DNA of 64,000 bases from CADEEN01 sp040384625 (lineage in GTDB: Bacteria > Pseudomonadota > Gammaproteobacteria > Burkholderiales > Burkholderiaceae_C), in the NCBI GenBank assembly GCA_040384625.1, contig JAZKIW010000113.1, forward strand, positions 1-64,000, given 5' to 3'. The first letter of the stretch is position 1; each line of letters opens with the position of its first letter. The notes below the pieces were generated by a model, which saw only the letters and a program-made list of their open reading frames with translations, was not told the DNA's origin and made no database searches. Below are positions 59,687 through 64,000 of the stretch, in pieces. Made by a program: the position numbers and the translations under genes.

Positions 59687-59959
59687 ATGGCCCGCCCCAA
59701 GCCCAAAACACCTTCGAGGGTCTGGCGCATCAGTCAGAGCGCACCCATGGGCGAGTGGGTCACGCAGAAATCCCCACCTGACAAGCCGGCCAAGCCCGCC
59801 AAGGATCTGCCCGAAGTCTCTTATGGCAGTTGGGTGACGTCGTCGTACGACCTCCTGGATGGCACAGAAGTCATCGAAGATCCGGACACCTTGCCGGGTG
59901 AACTCTTCGATGAGTTGTTTCCGCCAGGGCGAGATGGGCCCGACAAGCCCCCGAAGTGA
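59687..59959 (+). CDS. 90-residue protein, paralogue B
   Basis: This 90-residue protein shares the block DLPEVSYGSWVTSSYDLLDG and DPDTLPGELFDELF with paralogue A at 56332-56604. Its N-terminus, RVWRISQSAPMGEWV, matches RVWRVSPGAPMGEWI of A. The two sit on opposite strands about 3.1 kb apart and flank the kinase. The ATG at 59687 aligns with the start of A. The function is unknown. Confidence 0.75.
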   Translation: MARPKPKTPSRVWRISQSAPMGEWVTQKSPPDKPAKPAKDLPEVSYGSWVTSSYDLLDGTEVIEDPDTLPGELFDELFPPGRDGPDKPPK

Positions 59960-59973
59960 TCGGCGAGACGATT

Positions 59974-60405
59974 TCAACGCTCAAGAAGCCTGTCCATGCG
60001 TTTGCGTGCGAGATGCGACACGACCGTGCGAGTGAACACATCGGCGTTGGCAAGCAACTGCGCTCCCTCTTGCGAGCAGCTGGACTGGCGCGCGGCCAAC
60101 GCGGGTTTGGGCAGGGCGTTTTGAGCCTCCAATGCCGCATCCAGCAATAGTTTGGCGCGTGCGTCGTCCCGCTCGCCTTGAAGGTACGCGGCGCCGATCA
60201 GCGCTGCGCCGTGTTTCAACCGCTCGAGCAGGCGCGGTCGTAAGTCGCTGCGCCCAGCCTTGATCAGCGCCGCCAGGTCATCCGTGTGGACCTCCAGCGC
60301 CGCAACGCACTGCGCCGTGTGCAACTCGCGCGCTGTCGCAGTCCCTACGGCTGCTGAAGGCAGAGTGAACAAGGCGAGCGCGACCAGCGCAACCAAACGA
60401 TCCAT
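59974..60405 (-). CDS. Small periplasmic protein
   Basis: The 143-residue protein has a signal peptide (MDRLVALVALALFTLPSAA) and a helical body with two cysteines (AQCVAALE and SSCSQEG) that may form a disulfide. No domain is recognised. GGCGGG precedes the ATG at 60405. It meets paralogue B tail to tail. Confidence 0.65.
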   Translation of the reverse strand: MDRLVALVALALFTLPSAAVGTATARELHTAQCVAALEVHTDDLAALIKAGRSDLRPRLLERLKHGAALIGAAYLQGERDDARAKLLLDAALEAQNALPKPALAARQSSCSQEGAQLLANADVFTRTVVSHLARKRMDRLLER

Positions 60406-60476
60406 ACACCCGCCGTGAGGTGGGCGCTCAGGATACGCGGGGGCTGGCCCGCCTCCTACAACTGCCCATGACCAAG

Positions 60477-60626
60477 CTAGCCGACGCGGCGTCCGGTGAC
60501 CAGTTGGAAGATCACCATGATCACCGCGATGACCAGCAAGACGTGCAGCAAGCCGCCCGCCGTGAAAGAGGTCACCAAGCCAAGCAACCAAAGGACCAAC
60601 AGGACCACTGCGATGGTGTAGAGCAC
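60477..60626 (-). CDS. lmo0937-type small membrane protein
   Basis: A GTG-initiated 49-residue protein with two transmembrane helices, LYTIAVVLLVLWLLGLVTSF and VLLVIAVIMVIFQLV, ending GRRVG. It matches the lmo0937/DUF5670 family of short membrane proteins, often induced by stress in other bacteria. TGGAGATCC precedes the GTG. It is too short for common ORF-length cut-offs. Confidence 0.75.
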   Translation of the reverse strand: MLYTIAVVLLVLWLLGLVTSFTAGGLLHVLLVIAVIMVIFQLVTGRRVG

Positions 60627-60882
60627 GATGGATCTCCAGTCTCACAAGGATGACGCGAAGTGCGCGCCGCATGCAAGGAGCATCTGTTTACCGGCATGGC
60701 AATCCCATCAGCGATGGCCGCGACGGCGTGTAGGCGAATGGCCTGGCCGCACTCGCCTTTGTCCGGGATTCTTGGATGACAACCAATTGCGGCCCAGTCC
60801 GACAGATCGGAGAACGCTGAAATCTTATTCTCTCGTAAGCACGGACCACGCAGAACGCAAGGCGCACAGGGGGAGTGAGAGC

Positions 60883-61683
60883 ATGATCGACCTGACCAGT
60901 GACCACGGCGGCAAGCTTGGCCAACGCGCGCCCGTGCGCCTCTCTCACGACGCTCCAACGCGCCGCGCGCGTGCTGCAGGACCTGACTGGCCTGCGCTGA
61001 TGATCGTTGCCTTCACAGCCCTGTTCGCCCTTGCGGTGTGGTCGGCCATGCCGACCGAGGCGCTGATGCGTGTGATGGCGGAAGACGGGCCTGTGGAAAC
61101 TACCACCGCGGCGCTGTTCTTCGTGCTCGCGCTGGGCATGTACTGGTTGCGTCCTCAAGGGGACGACCGCTGCACTTGGCTGGCCATGGCGATTCTCTGT
61201 GCGGCTTGCGGCGCACGCGAGATGGATTGGCACAAGGCGTGGACCGGCAAGAGCGTGCTCAAGTTGAGTTTCTATCTGGAATCTGCACCAATGGGTCAGA
61301 AGCTTTTGGCACTCGCGGTCTTGGCGCTGGTGGCGCTGTGTGTGGTCTACCTGGCGCTGCGCCACGGCCGGCGCCTTTGGCGCAACTTGCTCCTGCGCGA
61401 ACCCGTTGCGGTGACCGTGGCGACGCTGCTCGTTGCTACCGCCATCACTAAAATCCTAGACCGTTCCATCAACCTGCTGGCAAACGACTACGGTGTCGTG
61501 ACAGCGCCTCCCATCTGGGCCCTCGTGTCGGCATTGGAAGAGAGCATAGAGCTGAGCCTGCCCCTGATGGTCGTGCTGGGCCTTTGGCAATCGCTGCAGG
61601 CGCGTTCACGCGCTGCCGGCGGACCGGCTGGCCGCTTGAACGCTGTCTCCAGGTCGACCGTCAGCGGTACTTGGCCGATGTGA
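60883..61683 (+). CDS. Six-helix membrane protein of unknown function
   Basis: The 266-residue protein has about six hydrophobic helices and a conserved-looking loop CGAREMDWHKAWTGKSVLKLSFYLESA. GGGAG precedes the ATG at 60883. No family is recognised. The final bases overlap the convergent DM13 gene. The 256 bp upstream show no further gene. Confidence 0.7.
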   Translation: MIDLTSDHGGKLGQRAPVRLSHDAPTRRARAAGPDWPALMIVAFTALFALAVWSAMPTEALMRVMAEDGPVETTTAALFFVLALGMYWLRPQGDDRCTWLAMAILCAACGAREMDWHKAWTGKSVLKLSFYLESAPMGQKLLALAVLALVALCVVYLALRHGRRLWRNLLLREPVAVTVATLLVATAITKILDRSINLLANDYGVVTAPPIWALVSALEESIELSLPLMVVLGLWQSLQARSRAAGGPAGRLNAVSRSTVSGTWPM

Positions 61684-62128
61684 TGAACTGTCCGAAGGAC
61701 TCGCACCAGACGACAACCGTGTTGTAGCGGGACGGATCGACAGCGCCGGGAACTGGCACAACGAAATTCGTGAACGTCTTGACATCGCCGACCCGAACCA
61801 TCGACGGCTTCAAGCGCTTGAAGTCCGCTTCGGTCTCGACGAACTCCGGAGAAAGGTAGAGCTTGTAGTCGGGCCCTGGTGCCAGCTTGCCCTCGAAAGC
61901 GATGACCTGCCCGCCCACCGAGACCGTGCCTTCGCCCCAGTGCAGGGCATCGCTGTCTTTGAGATCGCGGCGAAAGTCGGCGCGATACGACGCACCGCTG
62001 GCCAGCATGGCGAGTTCCGTGGTGGACGGGGCCTCAGGTGCGGTGAGGATGGGCAGGGCGTAGATGCCCAGAGCGAAGCCGGCAATGCCCGCCACCGCAT
62101 GCGACACCGCGAGCAGCAGCCTCTTCAT
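61661..62128 (-). CDS. DM13-domain protein with membrane anchor
   Basis: The 155-residue protein has an N-terminal membrane segment (AVSHAVAGIAGFALGIYALPIL) and a DM13 domain with LHWGEGTVSVGG, YKLYLSPEFVE and YNTVVVWCESFGQFITSAKY. DM13 domains are proposed to carry electrons or bind heme-like groups. The lone Cys in VVWCESF is the proposed redox position. The start at 62128 is the family-like MKRLLLAVSH. Confidence 0.85.
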   Translation of the reverse strand: MKRLLLAVSHAVAGIAGFALGIYALPILTAPEAPSTTELAMLASGASYRADFRRDLKDSDALHWGEGTVSVGGQVIAFEGKLAPGPDYKLYLSPEFVETEADFKRLKPSMVRVGDVKTFTNFVVPVPGAVDPSRYNTVVVWCESFGQFITSAKYR

Positions 62129-62242
62129 GGTTACCCCTCGAGTCCATCGGTGCTTCCCATCGTTGGCGCAGGCCGTCAACGCGCGATGCCCGATTGTGCC
62201 GGCTGTTGCCAGCAGTGCCCTGAAGGAAGGCCGATACACCCG

Positions 62243-62641
62243 TCAGGCTTGGACCAGCGCAGATTCACCCACGGTTTGGACTCGAGCTGCATCGGACTCG
62301 ACGGGATGCGGAATGGACCAACCGAAGTAGACCTCTGCGTCGACAATCTTTTGTCCCCGGACTGTCAGGATTTCGGTGTTGCGGAAGCGACCCCCAATGA
62401 CGTTCGTGCCCTCATAGGTGACGAACACCTTGTCTCCGTCCTGCACGAGATTGATGAACTGGAAGTGGCTGATTCGCTGGCTGTTCGGCCAGCAACGCTC
62501 GAAGTAGCTGGTTCGATCGATCCTGTCGTCCAGCGGGCTCGTGAAGTGGAAGTCGTCGTCGATCAGCGATTCGATCGCAGCGCGATCCTTGCGCACATAT
62601 GCGTCGTAGCTCGCTCGGGCAATGGATGTTGCGTCGTTCAT
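62243..62641 (-). CDS. SnoaL/NTF2-like protein
   Basis: The 132-residue protein has the NTF2-like layout: ARASYDAYVRKDRAAIESLIDDDFHFTSPLDD followed by strand-rich GDKVFVTYEGT and FRNTEILTVRGQKIVDAEVYFGW. It resembles small ketosteroid-isomerase-like proteins. The substrate is unknown. The start at 62641 is the most likely of several. Confidence 0.82.
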   Translation of the reverse strand: MNDATSIARASYDAYVRKDRAAIESLIDDDFHFTSPLDDRIDRTSYFERCWPNSQRISHFQFINLVQDGDKVFVTYEGTNVIGGRFRNTEILTVRGQKIVDAEVYFGWSIPHPVESDAARVQTVGESALVQA

Positions 62642-62696
62642 TTTAGGCCTCCAATCGATAGCCGGCAGTTTCCTGTGCGAGCGGTTCCCACCCAGC

Positions 62697-63023
62697 TTAG
62701 GCGAGGGCCGGAGAGCGGCGCCGGTCCATGGGATCGGCATGGTCCTCCGGCACTTCCGCTGCGGATGACGTGTCCAGTACTGAACGATGGGCATTCGCCT
62801 TTGCTGGCGCGTGTTTGACATCGATGGACCGGCGCTCTGCCTCGGCCGTCACGGCCTTGCGGTAATAGATTTCGGCTGCGTATTCCGGATCGAGGTGGGC
62901 CGCCTTGTCATAGTGGGCAACCGCGCGGCGAATCGCGCTTGGCGTCGTGGCTTTGGGATTCAACTGCATCAAGCGTGCAGCGAACGTGCTGAGCCACCAG
63001 TGAGAGGAGCGCGGGGAATCCAT
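62697..63023 (-). CDS. AAEI-type small protein
   Basis: The 108-residue protein has AARLMQLNPKATTPSAIRRA, then AAHLDPEYAAEIYYRKA, followed by a charged tail. The first part aligns with the 71-residue protein at 57128-57343. The DPEYAAEIYYRKAV stretch is TPR-like. Starts at 63032 or 63038 are also open. The function is unknown. Confidence 0.55.
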   Translation of the reverse strand: MDSPRSSHWWLSTFAARLMQLNPKATTPSAIRRAVAHYDKAAHLDPEYAAEIYYRKAVTAEAERRSIDVKHAPAKANAHRSVLDTSSAAEVPEDHADPMDRRRSPALA

Positions 63024-63086
63024 GGCTGCCATGTTCACCGGGAGGTGCCGCCGTGCTTGTAGGACGGCATCAACGCTTCGTGTCGG

Positions 63087-63290
63087 CTATGGGAGTCCAT
63101 CGGGCACACCCTTTCGCCCGTCCAACAGCGTCGAGAGTTCCTTGGCCGCCCGGATCGGGTCCACCTCTGCACGACCGAACTCGTGCCAGGCGGCGAGGCT
63201 CATGGTGCCTAGCACCCGCGCCGTGAGGTGAGGCCGCAGGATCGCCAGCTGGCCCTCGAACGATTCGATCCATTGATCTCTGTTGAACAT
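63087..63290 (-). CDS. Small conserved protein
   Basis: The 67-residue protein begins MFNRDQWIESFEGQLAILRP and continues HLTARVLGTMSLAAWHEFG. I recognise this as a short soluble protein seen in related genomes, with no assigned role. It is on the same strand as the AAEI-type gene downstream. Confidence 0.6.
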   Translation of the reverse strand: MFNRDQWIESFEGQLAILRPHLTARVLGTMSLAAWHEFGRAEVDPIRAAKELSTLLDGRKGVPDGLP

Positions 63291-63382
63291 GTCAGCGCAC
63301 CTGTCTGGAGACTGTATGAACGCACAGTCTAGGAATGCACCGATTCGGCGCCGATAATCCGTTTCAAATTGTCACATTCCCC

Positions 63383-63817
63383 ATGAGCCAACTGCTGCGA
63401 GTCGTCGCCTTGATCTGCCTGGTGCTCGGCGTTGTCTGCGCCCTGCGGGCTCCCGCGGACAGCGCATACGCCATTCAGGCCGGTGTTTGGTTCCTGTTGG
63501 AGTTTGTGCTGCTGTGGCTGAACGCGCGGCAGCTAGGCGCAAAGCTTGACCCGCGTGCTACGCCGAGCGCTGCTGAGCAGCGGCCCGCCTGGGTGCGGCA
63601 GCAGTTCCTCGAGACTGTCCCCGCAACGCACCTCTCGCTCGAGCCGCAGGTCGTTGCGCTCACGTCGGCGGACACAGGTGGCTCCAACATTCGACAGGCG
63701 GTAACCGGGCGCCGGGCACGCCTGCCAATTCGTCACTTGGCCCGCGTCCGAACTCCTCCTAGCCTGCAGCAACATGAACCAGCTGGAGCGCGCCGTGTTC
63801 GCGATCGTGGCCAATGA
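63383..63817 (+). CDS. Membrane protein with MbtH-like C-terminal copy
   Basis: The 144-residue protein has two membrane helices (about residues 4-21 and 31-48) and then a tail AWVRQQFLETVPAT (69-82) that repeats the C-terminal segment of the MbtH-like gene that follows. The first 11 residues also resemble that protein's start. The last 44 bp overlap that gene's beginning. It looks like a fusion product of a partial duplication; a real membrane gene with a borrowed tail is the alternative. Confidence 0.55.
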   Translation: MSQLLRVVALICLVLGVVCALRAPADSAYAIQAGVWFLLEFVLLWLNARQLGAKLDPRATPSAAEQRPAWVRQQFLETVPATHLSLEPQVVALTSADTGGSNIRQAVTGRRARLPIRHLARVRTPPSLQQHEPAGARRVRDRGQ

Positions 63818-63992
63818 CGAAGGTCAATTCAGCGTCTGGCCGACCCATCGAAGGCTGCCTCTAGGCTGGAGCTACATCGGACCCACTGGCACCCGTGCCG
63901 AGATGCACGCGTGGATACGACAGCAGTTCGTCGAGACTGTCCCGGCGACCTACATTGCGCGTGACTCAAGGCATCAGGCACTGACCTCTGCG
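63587..63992 (+). repeat. Duplicated 84-bp MbtH C-terminal segment
   Basis: The 84 bp at 63587-63670 and the 84 bp at 63909-63992 encode 28 residues each in the same relation (AW-RQQF-ETVPAT to ALTSA). The first 50 bases are roughly 80% alike by eye. They are direct repeats about 320 bp apart, which suggests a local duplication. Confidence 0.7.
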
Positions 63993-64000
63993 GGAAGGTT
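63774..64000 (+). CDS. MbtH-like protein, truncated by the window edge
   Basis: The visible 75 codons contain ANDEGQFSVWP and LPLGWSYIGPTGTRAEM, the core of MbtH-like proteins that bind and activate adenylation domains of non-ribosomal peptide synthetases. The family's C-terminal WTDxRP is replaced by WIRQQFVETVPAT. The gene runs off the window without a stop. No synthetase is in view. Confidence 0.75.
   Translation, partial: MNQLERAVFAIVANDEGQFSVWPTHRRLPLGWSYIGPTGTRAEMHAWIRQQFVETVPATYIARDSRHQALTSAGR

Overview
The window is high-GC, gene-dense bacterial chromosome that fits a betaproteobacterium of the order Burkholderiales, probably the Comamonadaceae/Rubrivivax-Leptothrix-Methylibium neighbourhood. 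The signs are: rpsP-rimM-trmD-rplS; an Entner-Doudoroff edd-eda pair; a Trp-rich small protein of the Burkholderiales type; a TonB operon with two exbD genes and a TPR protein; and frequent GTG/TTG starts with ATGA/GTGA stop-start overlaps. There is no insertion sequence, integrase, rRNA or CRISPR array. Two tRNA genes are present: Ala-CGC on the minus strand and Val-CAC on the plus strand. All family names come from reading motifs by eye; no database search was run.

Layout. 0-11 kb: a diheme cytochrome with a divergent TetR regulator, a cupin coupled to a single-domain response regulator, an ergothioneine-type cluster (egtB, egtD, a DUF427 protein, a 2OG-Fe dioxygenase), a second TetR regulator with an NTF2-like gene and clear operator dyads, an SDR/pseudouridine synthase pair, and a DUF47-Pit phosphate transporter pair. 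11-24 kb: housekeeping genes for ribosomal proteins and tRNA/ribosome maturation (rpsP, rimM, trmD, rplS, rsgA, orn), a Nudix hydrolase, a CobD-like protein, an M48 protease, a DEAD-box helicase with a long leader, msrA, pdxH and chaC. 24-33 kb: edd-eda behind a promoter with an operator dyad, then small-molecule detoxification and regulatory genes (paiB-like, gloA, thioesterase, marR-MFS, GFA, TMEM165/GDT1 family, SDR-MBL pair). 33-37 kb: a tonB-exbB-exbD-exbD-TPR operon. 38-45 kb: an oxidative-stress block. A near-consensus OxyR box precedes rubrerythrin, a bi-cluster Fe-S protein, DUF3501 and an aldo/keto reductase; then come gnd and an ahpC-ahpD pair preceded by a heptad GATA repeat. 45-53 kb: membrane and housekeeping genes (cytochrome c, ilvD, a LysR regulator, lgt, dnaQ, tRNA-Val, SDR, SGNH hydrolase). 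53-64 kb: an accessory-looking stretch of short, mostly uncharacterised proteins around a hybrid sensor kinase, with osmC, a DM13 protein, two 90-residue paralogues on either side of the kinase, and at the right edge an MbtH-like gene whose 3' segment is duplicated in the gene before it.

How it works together. The recurrent theme is redox and peroxide defence: ergothioneine enzymes, msrA, gloA, chaC, rubrerythrin, AhpC/AhpD, OsmC, and NADPH from gnd. The two most promising leads for something undescribed are the OxyR-box rubrerythrin/Fe-S/DUF3501/AKR unit and the small-protein island ending in the MbtH-like duplication. The egt cluster with its dioxygenase is a third.
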